In this document: positions 57,291-64,000 of the stretch, one piece after another
How positions within the stretch are numbered: the first letter of the stretch is position 1
Layout of the letters: every line of letters starts with the position of its first letter
DNA from: Aureibaculum luteum
GTDB taxonomy: Bacteria; Bacteroidota; Bacteroidia; Flavobacteriales; Flavobacteriaceae
Assembly (NCBI RefSeq): GCF_003449015.1
Contig: NZ_QRGD01000001.1
Span: 822,638-886,637, forward strand
Length of the DNA stretch: 64,000 bases
Direction: 5' to 3'
The notes under the pieces: generated by a model
Seen by the model: the letters and a program-made list of their open reading frames with translations, nothing else
Told to the model about the DNA's origin: nothing
Database searches by the model: none
Position numbers and translations under genes: made by a program

Positions 57291-57351
57291 AAAAACAAAT
57301 AATGTTAAAAACGTAAATAATTTTATGGCTTTTTTTATATTCGGTAAGGTT

Positions 57352-57359
57352 TAAAGTTA
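57352..57359 (-). promoter_or_regulatory. Possible -7 box of the HExxH lipoprotein gene
   Basis: TAACTTTA on the minus strand is one base from TAnnTTTG and would start RNA near 57346, just before the ATA codon at 57338. No good -33 element. Confidence 0.3.
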
Positions 57360-57439
57360 GTAAAAAACGGAAAGAAAATAGCACTGAATACAAAAGAAAC
57401 TCCTACTCCTTCCATTTTAGCTGTCCTAAACTAAAAATA

Positions 57440-57593
57440 ATATTTTACTTTTTACTTACGGAAAACCGCAAAATTTCATAAAAAAAACCGCAAAATTTTA
57501 CGGTTTAGACCGCAATAAATTGTGGCTCTTTTATGTTTTAAGATTATTTAACTCCCCTAAGTCCCCTCAAGAGGACATTCCTTGCCAAAACAC
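57440..57593. repeat. Intergenic region with short repeats and hairpins
   Basis: CCGCAAAATTT occurs twice (near 57466 and 57488). AAACCG...CGGTTT (57485-57506) forms a palindrome, and GTCCCCTCAAGAGGAC (near 57561) a second short hairpin. The rest of 57291-57593 holds the lost signal-peptide codons and a possible promoter box. No open frame or RNA gene seen. Confidence 0.4.
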
Positions 57594-58001
57594 TTACAGC
57601 TCCAAATCAGGCTTCTGTCTATTTGTTTTCTTTTGAGAAAGTTTCTTTTTAGATTTTAAACGTTTTCTAATAGCCGATTTTGAGGGTTTTGTTGCTTTTC
57701 TGGGTTTTACCTTTTTAAGTCCGTTTTTAATGACTTCTAAAAATCGCTTAATAGCAATTTCCTTATTTTTATGTTGACTGCGGCTTTCATCACAAAAAAG
57801 AATTAGTACATTCTCTTTGGTAAGCCTATTGGCTATTTTATTTAAAAGGAGTTGCTTTTGTTCATCAGTAAGCTCGCTAGAATTTTCTAAGTCAAATGTC
57901 AATTCAATTTTTGATGACACTTTATTGACATGTTGGCCACCAGCACCACCACTTCTGATAGCTTTAAAGGAAAGTTCTTTTATTAAATTTTCGGTATTCA
58001 T
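57594..58001 (-). CDS. arfB: Ribosome rescue peptidyl-tRNA hydrolase ArfB
   Basis: ArfB (YaeJ) binds ribosomes stalled at an mRNA end and hydrolyses the peptidyl-tRNA. The 135-residue protein has the catalytic GGQ loop (SGGAGGQHVNKV, GGQ at 21-23), a small release-factor domain, and a very basic C-terminal tail (about 95-135) that would enter the mRNA channel. Length and tail exclude RF1/RF2. It lies between the repeat-bearing spacer and the accessory lipoprotein genes. Confidence 0.93.
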   Translation of the reverse strand: MNTENLIKELSFKAIRSGGAGGQHVNKVSSKIELTFDLENSSELTDEQKQLLLNKIANRLTKENVLILFCDESRSQHKNKEIAIKRFLEVIKNGLKKVKPRKATKPSKSAIRKRLKSKKKLSQKKTNRQKPDLEL

Positions 58002-58079
58002 GCTTTTTTATTATCTGATTGAAGACCTCTAATAAAATTAAAAACGACTAGGTCTGTCTTATTAACAAATTAACTAAGG

Positions 58080-58140
58080 TGTCACTTCGAGTGAATTTTC
58101 GAGGTACGAGTCCCGAAGCCTCAGGATGTATCGAGAAGTT
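58080..58140. repeat. Dispersed palindromic element, inverted copy
   Basis: Begins GTCACTTCGAGTG and ends TGTATCGAGAAGTT, the reverse orientation of the copy at 53082. The inner part can fold (CGAGG/CCTC, CGGGACTCG-like). Confidence 0.65.
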
Positions 58141-58154
58141 TTCATTTCCCCAAT

Positions 58155-58211
58155 GATCTCGATACACTTTTTTCTTTCGTTACACTTCAGAAAAAAGCAC
58201 TCGAACTGACA
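58155..58211. repeat. Dispersed palindromic element, copy 2
   Basis: ATCTCGATACAC, a 9-bp stem (CTTTTTTCT/AGAAAAAAG, 58167-58175 with 58189-58197), then CACTCGAACTGAC. Same ends as the element at 53082 but a different stem sequence. It lies just after the kinase stop codon. Confidence 0.75.
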
Positions 58212-58216
58212 ATAGT

Positions 58217-58876
58217 TTAAAAATCATAATTATTACCCATATCAGTGTTCTGATGCAAAAAGTGCATATCTATATCTTCTAGATTTTTTGAAAAACTATC
58301 TAGATTGGTTCGTTCTGCTAGAATTTTATCTATGGCTTGCGTAGCTAATTTCAAACGCGTTTTTTTATCTCCTTTTAGCAAAATATAGGGTCTGTTGTAT
58401 TTTTTCAATGCACTCTCAAAAGCATCAAACATTTCTTTTCGCAATTCTGGTTTATCACGTAAATCATCTGCTTCCCATGGCGTGTCAATATAAGTTAACA
58501 AGTATAAATCATACGTATTTTCAACTGCAGCTTCATCTAATAACGGATTTACAAAGCCACCATAATATTCTTCTGAATATACTTTTGTTTCGAGCAGATC
58601 GGTATCGCAAATCAAAACATTATCTGCTTTTTTAGCCAATTTATTTTCAAGCTTCATCTGCCCCTCTGCAATGGGTATTAAATCAGAATTTTCACAAGTT
58701 TTTCGGTAATTATTCCATTTGTCTTGTAGGTATTCACGTGCATATTCAGCAACCCAAACGGTGTTATAATGGCGTGCCAATTGCTCTGAAAGTGTTGTTT
58801 TACCTGTAGATTCTGGACCAAACAAAACTACTTTTACAACATTTGCATCTTTTGATTGTCTAAGCTTTTCTTCCAT
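58217..58876 (-). CDS. NadR-type (ribosylnicotinamide kinase-like) P-loop kinase
   Basis: The 219-residue protein matches the kinase domain of NadR. It has Walker A GPESTGKTTLSEQLA (about 19-33), VAEYAREYL (about 47), LICDTDLLETKVYSEEYYG (about 87-105, nucleotide/substrate loop) and TPWEADDLRD (about 136). NadR kinases phosphorylate nicotinamide riboside taken in by PnuC, trapping it. The start overlaps the PnuC-like gene by 43 nt, so the two work together. But the third gene of the operon encodes a thiamin-binding-like protein, so the substrate could be thiamin. The sequence alone does not decide. Confidence 0.85.
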   Translation of the reverse strand: MEEKLRQSKDANVVKVVLFGPESTGKTTLSEQLARHYNTVWVAEYAREYLQDKWNNYRKTCENSDLIPIAEGQMKLENKLAKKADNVLICDTDLLETKVYSEEYYGGFVNPLLDEAAVENTYDLYLLTYIDTPWEADDLRDKPELRKEMFDAFESALKKYNRPYILLKGDKKTRLKLATQAIDKILAERTNLDSFSKNLEDIDMHFLHQNTDMGNNYDF

Positions 58877-59547
58877 TGTTTATATCCTAAATAAGCAATT
58901 ACTAATAATATTATAAATTGAATTCCGGTAAACCCAAGTCCTTTAACAAAATACAGCGGAATGGCAACGATATTACCCATAATCCACAATATCCAATGTT
59001 CTATTTTTTTTAGAGCCATTAACCACATGGCCGCAAAAAATATCCCAGTTGTAAAGGTATCTAAAAAAGGTGTTATTTTTCTAAAATCATCTAAACTACC
59101 AGAAGTCATATTGGTAAAAGCATAATTAACACTATCTGTAAATCCTAAATTATTGGGCATTACATTATAATAACGATAGACTAAGATTACAAATAGTGAG
59201 GTAAAAATAAAAATACCAAAAGCCTTTAATTTATCTGATGTATTCGTTCGTGTTATCGGAATATGATTTTCCTTTTCATCAATTACTTTACTCCACATGT
59301 ACCATCCAAAAACACTCATGATAGTGTAGTAAATATTAATGATAAAATCGCCATAAAGCACATACTTATAACAAATATATACGTAAATACAGGTACTTAT
59401 AATCCCTAAGGGGTAGACTAAAATATTTTCCATTTTTCCATACCACACACCTACAACTCCAAATAACATTGCTGTAAATTCAAGAACAATATCTAATGTT
59501 GTTGCCGTACGATAAGGCTCTAAGAAAAAATCAATAATTTGATTCAT
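58834..59547 (-). CDS. PnuC-family vitamin transporter (nicotinamide riboside or thiamin)
   Basis: The 237-residue membrane protein has about seven helices. The PnuC features are VWYGKMENILVYPLGI (about 33-48), FGWYMWS (about 79) and HWILWIMGNIVAIPLYFVKGL (about 184, the substrate-binding Trp-rich helix; split match). PnuC proteins are facilitators driven by phosphorylation of the substrate inside; the next gene encodes a NadR-like kinase (43-nt overlap). PnuT relatives carry thiamin. The YkoF-like gene upstream (17-nt overlap) and a TPP-controlled receptor elsewhere in the window make thiamin a real option. Confidence 0.85.
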   Translation of the reverse strand: MNQIIDFFLEPYRTATTLDIVLEFTAMLFGVVGVWYGKMENILVYPLGIISTCIYVYICYKYVLYGDFIINIYYTIMSVFGWYMWSKVIDEKENHIPITRTNTSDKLKAFGIFIFTSLFVILVYRYYNVMPNNLGFTDSVNYAFTNMTSGSLDDFRKITPFLDTFTTGIFFAAMWLMALKKIEHWILWIMGNIVAIPLYFVKGLGFTGIQFIILLVIAYLGYKQWKKSLDNQKMQML

Positions 59548-59791
59548 AAGTACTTCTATCTGTTTTAACTATTTTCATATACATCAATCCAATTTCAATT
59601 GAATTGAATGCTTTTTTAATCTCGTCTTGAAGAATATTAAAAACCTGATCATAATCACCATACACTTGAGTGCTTAATGGATTTTCCAACACTGTAAGTC
59701 CACTATTTCTTAAAGCTTTTATAAATTCTATGATAGCGGCCTCATAATTGTCTTGTAATGGACTAAAAGTTAATTCAACTGATATTTTCAT
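59531..59791 (-). CDS. YkoF/MTH1187-like thiamin-binding protein
   Basis: The 86-residue protein is a small alpha/beta ferredoxin-like domain: first strand MKISVELTFSPL, helix EAAIIEFIKALRNSG, then NPLSTQVYGDYDQVFNIL (about 37-54) and last strand. The LSTQVYGDYD segment is the ligand-site signature of YkoF-type proteins, which bind thiamin or HMP. No signal peptide, so cytoplasmic. It overlaps the PnuC-like gene by 17 nt and the GGGP synthase gene by 17 nt. A buffering or delivery role for thiamin is inferred from the family. Confidence 0.75.
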   Translation of the reverse strand: MKISVELTFSPLQDNYEAAIIEFIKALRNSGLTVLENPLSTQVYGDYDQVFNILQDEIKKAFNSIEIGLMYMKIVKTDRSTYESNY

Positions 59792-60512
59792 TGTTTATTT
59801 TGTTAAGAAAATGAATGTCTTGTTCAAAAGCAGTACCAATAACGACGAGGTCAGCTCCGGCATCATAGGCCTTTTTTAATTGCTCTTCGGTTCTAATTCC
59901 GCCACCAACAATTAGTGGAATATCTAATGCTGTCTTTACTTTTTTAATGATATCGTGATTTACAACTATTTTTGCTCCAGAACCGGCTTCCAAATAAATT
60001 AAACGTTTACCAGCATATTCTCCGGCTAACGCTGTGTTTACGATGAGTTCAACGTCTTTTTGCGGTATTGGTTTTGTATTACTCACCTTTTGAACAGAAG
60101 TTTCAACACCTCCATCAATTAAAATATACCCTGTGGATATAACCTCCAATGATGAATTTTTAAGTTTCGGAATAGATTTAATTTGTTGATGAATTAAATA
60201 CTCAGGATTATCACCTGACAGCAGCGACAAAAACAAAATGGCATCTGCTAGGTTACTAATTTGTGTAAAATCTCCAGGGAAAAGGATAATTGGTAATTGT
60301 GTGGTTTTTTTTAAAATTTTTACTAATTTTTCAGTTGCCCCTTGATTTACAGTACTTCCTCCTACAAATATAAAATCAGCTTTTTTGTTAATTTTCTCTG
60401 TTATTGAAGTAATATATTGTGTCTCTAATATTATTTTATCAGGGTCTAATAAAATAGCCAACAGCTTTTTGCCTTGTTGTACGGAATCAGTTATATGTTG
60501 GTATATGTTCAA
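59775..60512 (-). CDS. Geranylgeranylglyceryl/heptaprenylglyceryl phosphate synthase
   Basis: A TIM-barrel prenyltransferase that joins a polyprenyl diphosphate to glycerol-1-phosphate, the first step of archaeal-type ether lipids; Bacteroidota carry an active homologue whose product is unclear. The 245-residue protein has LLDPDK (about 20), FVGGSTV (about 49), LFPGD (about 77), YLEAGSGAK (about 172) and VGGGIRT (about 202), all part of the phosphate and substrate site. It is in an operon with the YkoF-like gene (17-nt overlap). The phosphopantetheinyl transferase gene lies 53 nt upstream. Confidence 0.9.
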   Translation of the reverse strand: MNIYQHITDSVQQGKKLLAILLDPDKIILETQYITSITEKINKKADFIFVGGSTVNQGATEKLVKILKKTTQLPIILFPGDFTQISNLADAILFLSLLSGDNPEYLIHQQIKSIPKLKNSSLEVISTGYILIDGGVETSVQKVSNTKPIPQKDVELIVNTALAGEYAGKRLIYLEAGSGAKIVVNHDIIKKVKTALDIPLIVGGGIRTEEQLKKAYDAGADLVVIGTAFEQDIHFLNKINNENIS

Positions 60513-60565
60513 GAGATTTTATAAAAATTCAAATATACGGATAGAAATTTAGCTATAACCTTCGT

Positions 60566-61207
60566 TTAATTGATTACTTCGTCAAGTGCATAGGTGCACA
60601 TGAAACCTTCAAACTCTAAAAAATGTATTTGGTAAGTGCTTTTCTTGTTTTTATAGGTAATTGTTGCTGTTGTTTCTGTGTCTTCAAAAGAAAAATCATC
60701 CACATAAATATGTTGTAAAAAGCTGAGCCCTTCTTGCTCATAAATTTTATAAAGAGCTTCCTTTGCTCCCCATACAATGGTAAGTTTTCTTACTAATTCA
60801 TATTCGTTTGGTATGTGGTAATAATCCTCTGGAGTTGTAAATTTATGAGAAATACGCAAAATTTTATCACGTTGTTTTTCAATATCAATACCAACATGTT
60901 TAGTTGTACTCAGAATAATTCCTGTAAAAATAAATGAATGTGTAATTGAAATAAAGTTACCGTCTTTTAGATGTGGTTTTCCAAATTCATCGTAATACAA
61001 ATCGGCATCAACATAACCAACTTCTGCTAATAAATGTCGAATACTCATAAAACCTCTTTTATGCAATTCAGATTTCATTCTGTCAACACGATTTTGACAT
61101 TTTTCTGTGAGGGTAATATCCTTATTTAAAGTCTCAATTGACTCTTCAATTTTCCAAATTAATACTTTGGTGGTTTGATTAACTTTTAGAGTTTTATAAA
61201 GGGGCAT
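60566..61207 (-). CDS. 4'-phosphopantetheinyl transferase (Sfp/HetI-like)
   Basis: The enzyme moves phosphopantetheine from CoA to a carrier protein Ser. The 213-residue protein has the Sfp-type motifs FGKPHL (about 75), FISITHS (about 84), [12 protein letters not shown] (about 104-115, metal-binding) and [15 protein letters not shown] (about 145-159). No AcpS is seen in the window, so it could serve fatty acid ACP as well as secondary-metabolite carriers. It diverges from ahcY across 64 nt. Confidence 0.9.
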   Translation of the reverse strand: MPLYKTLKVNQTTKVLIWKIEESIETLNKDITLTEKCQNRVDRMKSELHKRGFMSIRHLLAEVGYVDADLYYDEFGKPHLKDGNFISITHSFIFTGIILSTTKHVGIDIEKQRDKILRISHKFTTPEDYYHIPNEYELVRKLTIVWGAKEALYKIYEQEGLSFLQHIYVDDFSFEDTETTATITYKNKKSTYQIHFLEFEGFMCTYALDEVIN

Positions 61208-61227
61208 AGATTTATCAAGTTATTTTG

Positions 61228-61235
61228 TAACTTTG
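61228..61235 (+). promoter_or_regulatory. Promoter -7 box of ahcY
   Basis: TAACTTTG fits TAnnTTTG exactly. It covers the TTG at 61233 that opens the longest frame, so ahcY starts at ATG 61272. No -33 TTG at the ideal place. Confidence 0.55.
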
Positions 61236-61271
61236 CAGTCCGAAATTTTAATAATAAAAAATCACATTAAT

Positions 61272-62588
61272 ATGAGTTCTGAGACAGCAACATACACACC
61301 CTACAAAGTTAAGGATATTTCTTTAGCTGAATGGGGAAGAAAAGAAATTGAATTGGCAGAAGCAGAAATGCCGGGATTAATGAGTCTTCGTGAAGAGTAC
61401 AAAGACGAACAACCCTTAAAAGGTGCACGAATTGCAGGTTGTTTACATATGACTATTCAAACTGCTGTACTTATTGAAACCTTAATTGCCTTAGGTGCAG
61501 AAGTTACATGGAGTTCTTGTAATATATTTTCTACTCAAGATCAAGCTGCGGCTGCAATTGCTGCAACTGGTGTACAAGTTTATGCTTGGAAAGGCTTAAG
61601 TGAAGAAGAATTTAACTGGTGTATTGAGCAAACCTTGTTTTTTGGTGAAGATAAAAAACCATTAAATATGATTTTAGATGATGGAGGTGATTTAACCAAT
61701 ATGGTATTAGATGACCATCCAGAACTAGTTGCTGGAATTAAAGGATTATCTGAAGAAACTACAACAGGAGTACACAGATTATATGACAGAATGAAAGAAG
61801 GTACACTTACAATGCCTGCTATAAATGTAAATGATTCTGTTACTAAATCTAAATTTGATAATAAATACGGTTGTAGAGAAAGTGCTGTTGATGCAGTTAG
61901 AAGAGCTACGGACATTATGCTTGCAGGTAAGCGAGTTGTGGTTTGTGGTTATGGTGATGTTGGTAAAGGTTCAGCTGCTTCATTTAAAGGTGCAGGATCG
62001 ATTGTGACAGTAACTGAAATTGATCCAATTTGTGCTTTGCAAGCTGCAATGGACGGTTTTGAAGTTAAAAAATTAGAAAATGTTATCGGTAAAGCTGATA
62101 TTATCATTACCACTACTGGTAATAAAGATATTGTAACTGGTAAGCATTTCGAACAAATGAAAGATAAAACGATCGTTTGTAATATCGGACATTTTGATAA
62201 TGAAATAGCTGTTGAATGGTTAAATACTAATCATGGTGATACAAAAGTTGAAATCAAGCCACAAGTTGATAAGTATACCATTGATGGTAAAGATATTATT
62301 TTGTTAGCTGAAGGTCGTTTAGTTAATTTAGGTTGTGCTACTGGTCACCCAAGTTTTGTAATGAGTAATTCATTTACAAACCAAACATTGGCTCAAATAG
62401 AATTGTGGAAAAACCATGAAAACTATGAGAACAAAGTGTACATGCTACCTAAATACTTAGATGAAAAAGTTGCTCGTTTACATTTAGAAAAAATTGGTGT
62501 TGAATTAGAAACGTTAAGAGAAGATCAAGCAAAATACATTGGTGTAAAAGTAGAAGGTCCTTATAAACCAGACTATTACAGATATTAA
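61272..62588 (+). CDS. ahcY: Adenosylhomocysteinase
   Basis: AhcY splits S-adenosylhomocysteine into adenosine and homocysteine, keeping the many SAM-dependent methyltransferases of this window (UbiE, two TrmH types, RlmN, O-methyltransferase) from product inhibition. About 438 residues from ATG 61272. It has [16 protein letters not shown] (about 56), [15 protein letters not shown] (about 82), the NAD site [13 protein letters not shown] (about 217) and the C-terminal [17 protein letters not shown] and KPDYYRY end of the family. A consensus -7 box lies within the longer open frame. Confidence 0.96.
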   Translation: MSSETATYTPYKVKDISLAEWGRKEIELAEAEMPGLMSLREEYKDEQPLKGARIAGCLHMTIQTAVLIETLIALGAEVTWSSCNIFSTQDQAAAAIAATGVQVYAWKGLSEEEFNWCIEQTLFFGEDKKPLNMILDDGGDLTNMVLDDHPELVAGIKGLSEETTTGVHRLYDRMKEGTLTMPAINVNDSVTKSKFDNKYGCRESAVDAVRRATDIMLAGKRVVVCGYGDVGKGSAASFKGAGSIVTVTEIDPICALQAAMDGFEVKKLENVIGKADIIITTTGNKDIVTGKHFEQMKDKTIVCNIGHFDNEIAVEWLNTNHGDTKVEIKPQVDKYTIDGKDIILLAEGRLVNLGCATGHPSFVMSNSFTNQTLAQIELWKNHENYENKVYMLPKYLDEKVARLHLEKIGVELETLREDQAKYIGVKVEGPYKPDYYRY

Positions 62589-62663
62589 TGTAATTATAAT
62601 AATTTCTATTCCTTTTACGTTTCAGGATATTCTTTTAATTATCTTTACAAAAACACAGAGAGT

Positions 62664-63449
62664 ATGAATACTTTATTAGTTCCCGTTGGCTCGCCTAAAA
62701 AGGCATTAAATACATTGCAGTATGCTATAGACCTTGTTGAAGGTACGCAGGCAAAAATTTATATAGTAAAGGCCTACGGTGTTACTAAAGTTGCAGGTAG
62801 TTTAAAAAACATGGATGCTTTTATGGAAGCTGAAGCTGATCGTGATTTGGAGAACGTTATTGCCCATGTGGATAAAAAAGGAATAGAAATTATATCAAAA
62901 TCTATTGGCGGTAGTGCAAAAGATATTATTAAACGTGTAGCCAAACAATTAAAAATTGATTTAATAGTAGCAGGATCTAACAGTGATAGCAAAATTTTTA
63001 TCGGAAAAATACCAGGTTATTTAATAAAAAACACAGATTTACCTGTTTTGTTTGTGCCTAGAAATTATCCATTTAAAAAAATTAATACCATTTTAATGGC
63101 TATTAAATCAGGAGTAATATCTCGTGAAGATTTATTATTACCTTTACAAAAAATCATGAACTTACATAAAAGTAAGTTAGAATTGTTAAGGGTAATAACT
63201 CCAAATAGTACTGATGAAGATGACAATTTAGATGAAGGGTTAAATAAATTACAAACAAATTATTCAACCTCTATAAATGAAACCATTTACGGAGGTCTTA
63301 AAGAAAATATAAACAAAATTTCTCCTGATTTAATTTGTGTTATAAGACGTAAACGAGGTTTTTTTAAGAGACTTTGGGCAAACGACAAAGTGTATAAAAA
63401 AGACTTTGAAACTGAATTTCCTTTATTAGTTTTAAAAGGATCAGAATAA
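62664..63449 (+). CDS. Universal stress protein, tandem Usp domains
   Basis: The 261-residue protein has a first Usp domain (about 1-133; LLVPVGSPKKALNTLQYAI and IVAGSNSDSKIFIGKIPGYLIKNTDLPVLFVP, two blocks) and a second, more divergent one (about 137-261). The phosphate-binding GxxG...S segment is modified (GSNSDSKIFIG), so ATP binding is uncertain. A near-consensus -7 box TATCTTTA (62640-62647) lies 17 nt upstream. The tRNA-Ala gene follows 9 nt after the stop. Confidence 0.88.
   Translation: MNTLLVPVGSPKKALNTLQYAIDLVEGTQAKIYIVKAYGVTKVAGSLKNMDAFMEAEADRDLENVIAHVDKKGIEIISKSIGGSAKDIIKRVAKQLKIDLIVAGSNSDSKIFIGKIPGYLIKNTDLPVLFVPRNYPFKKINTILMAIKSGVISREDLLLPLQKIMNLHKSKLELLRVITPNSTDEDDNLDEGLNKLQTNYSTSINETIYGGLKENINKISPDLICVIRRKRGFFKRLWANDKVYKKDFETEFPLLVLKGSE
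63406..63434 (+). promoter_or_regulatory. Possible promoter of tRNA-Ala inside the usp end
   Basis: TTG (63406-63408), spacer 18 nt, TAGTTTTA (63427-63434), one base from TAnnTTTG. RNA would start about 18 nt before the mature tRNA. Confidence 0.4.
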
Positions 63450-63458
63450 TTGATTTTT

Positions 63459-63532
63459 GGGGCATTAGCTCAGTTGGCTAGAGCACTACGCTGGCAGCGT
63501 AGGGGTCATCGGTTCGAATCCGATATGCTCCA
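63459..63532 (+). tRNA. tRNA-Ala (anticodon GGC)
   Basis: A full cloverleaf of 74 nt: acceptor GGGGCAT with ATGCTCC (one G-U), D-arm AGCTCAGTTGGCTAGAGC, anticodon stem CTACG/CGTAG with loop CTGGCAG (anticodon GGC, reads GCC/GCU), and T-arm ATCGG-TTCGAAT-CCGAT. The discriminator is A; CCA is not encoded. Confidence 0.97.
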
Positions 63533-63542
63533 CATCAAGCAG

Positions 63543-63570
63543 AAAAACCACACGAAAGTGTGGTTTTTTA
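63543..63570 (+). terminator. Terminator of tRNA-Ala
   Basis: AAAAACCACAC and GTGTGGTTTTT pair in an 11-bp stem with a GAAA tetraloop, followed by T. Confidence 0.9.
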
Positions 63571-63591
63571 TTTTATGAGAAATTAAGAAAG

Positions 63592-64000
63592 CTTGCTTTT
63601 TTTAATTTTGAATAAAATAAAAAAGTCAACACCCGTTAGGGTGGTGTATTTTTGTATTTGCAGTAGCGGAACTTATTCGGATCAACCAAGTTAATCCTTA
63701 AAATTTACAAATAAATTCATTTTATGATTTTAAGAGCTGGAAGAAGTACTTAAAAACCTCACTTTTTTAATTTTGAATAAAATAAAAAAGTCAACACCCG
63801 TTAGGGTGGTGTATTTTTGTATTTGCAGTAGCGGAACTTATTCGGATCAACCAAGTTAATCCTTAAAATTTACAAATAAATTCATTTTATGATTTTAAGA
63901 GCTGGAAGAAGTACTTAAAAACCTCGCTTTTTTAATTTTGAATAAAATAAAAAAGTCAACACCCGCTAGGGTGATGTGTTTTTGTATTTGCAGTGGCGGA
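63592..64000. repeat. Tandem array of a 165-bp unit, cut by the window end
   Basis: GTCAACACCCG begins at 63625, 63790 and 63955, exactly 165 bp apart. The flanks match almost base for base; copy 3 differs by a few substitutions. Each unit has a CACCC-GTTA-GGGTG hairpin. On the minus strand this is followed by GTTGACTTTTTT, like an intrinsic terminator. No open frame crosses the units. Confidence 0.9.

Noticed and set aside
61208..61271. SAH or SAM riboswitch before ahcY
   Set aside because: Only 64 nt between the divergent genes, occupied by a promoter box; no matching fold.
63592..64000. CRISPR array
   Set aside because: The unit is 165 bp with no unique spacers between copies and no cas genes nearby.
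63459..64000. Integrated element at the tRNA-Ala gene
   Set aside because: No integrase, and no repeat of the tRNA 3' end is visible in the window; the array starts after the tRNA terminator.

Overview
The window is chromosomal DNA from a member of the Flavobacteriaceae (phylum Bacteroidota). Evidence: AT-rich sequence; promoters of the TTG-(about 19 nt)-TAnnTTTG type instead of sigma-70 -10 boxes; few Shine-Dalgarno sequences; type IX secretion parts (PorT, two cargo proteins with C-terminal YPNP-type sorting domains); the lipoprotein Omp85 TamL; TonB-dependent receptors ending in Phe; S46 dipeptidyl peptidase; b558-type succinate dehydrogenase; and a flavobacterial AccD without zinc-ribbon cysteines. 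I see no phage, insertion sequence, integrase or CRISPR array.

Layout. 1-8 kb: end of a lipoprotein gene, accD, fbaA, tamL diverging from a TrmH-type methyltransferase, then porT and ubiE. 8-12 kb: queA, a T9SS-exported serine endopeptidase and rlmN. 12-18 kb: two TonB-dependent receptors facing away from each other across a 0.5 kb spacer. The left receptor has a TPP (thiamin pyrophosphate) riboswitch in its leader, so it probably imports thiamin. 18-25 kb: amino-acid and peptide handling (omega-amidase, aminotransferase, S46 and M28 peptidases) plus an exported leucine-rich-repeat protein. 25-31 kb: NatAB-like ABC exporter and the sdhCAB operon. 31-36 kb: hydrolase-OsmC fusion, RimK ligase overlapping an AstE-like metallohydrolase, an ECF sigma factor with a small zinc-type anti-sigma candidate, and an O-methyltransferase. 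36-43 kb: PAP2 phosphatase, TatA, a free-standing SecD-P1-like exported protein, acetyltransferase, mutS and a second TrmH-type enzyme. 43-53 kb: large secreted esterase-like hydrolase, aspS, ClC transporter, S41 protease and surE.

53-58 kb is the most accessory part: an OmpA-like exported protein, a small lipoprotein, a putative HExxH lipoprotein whose signal peptide lacks a normal start codon, and arfB. It is flanked by palindromic repeats. 58-61 kb is a tightly overlapping minus-strand operon: NadR-type kinase, PnuC-type transporter, YkoF-like thiamin-binding protein, GGGP synthase, and probably the phosphopantetheinyl transferase upstream. 61-64 kb: ahcY, a universal stress protein, tRNA-Ala(GGC) and the start of a 165-bp tandem repeat array that runs off the right edge.

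The best lead for an undescribed system is vitamin salvage. A TPP-riboswitch-controlled receptor and, 44 kb away, a thiamin-binding protein, a PnuC-family permease and a NadR-like kinase could together form a thiamin uptake-and-trapping route with an unconventional kinase. The second lead is the 165-bp tandem array next to tRNA-Ala. Many start codons were chosen because a promoter -7 box lies inside the longest open frame, downstream of its first possible start.
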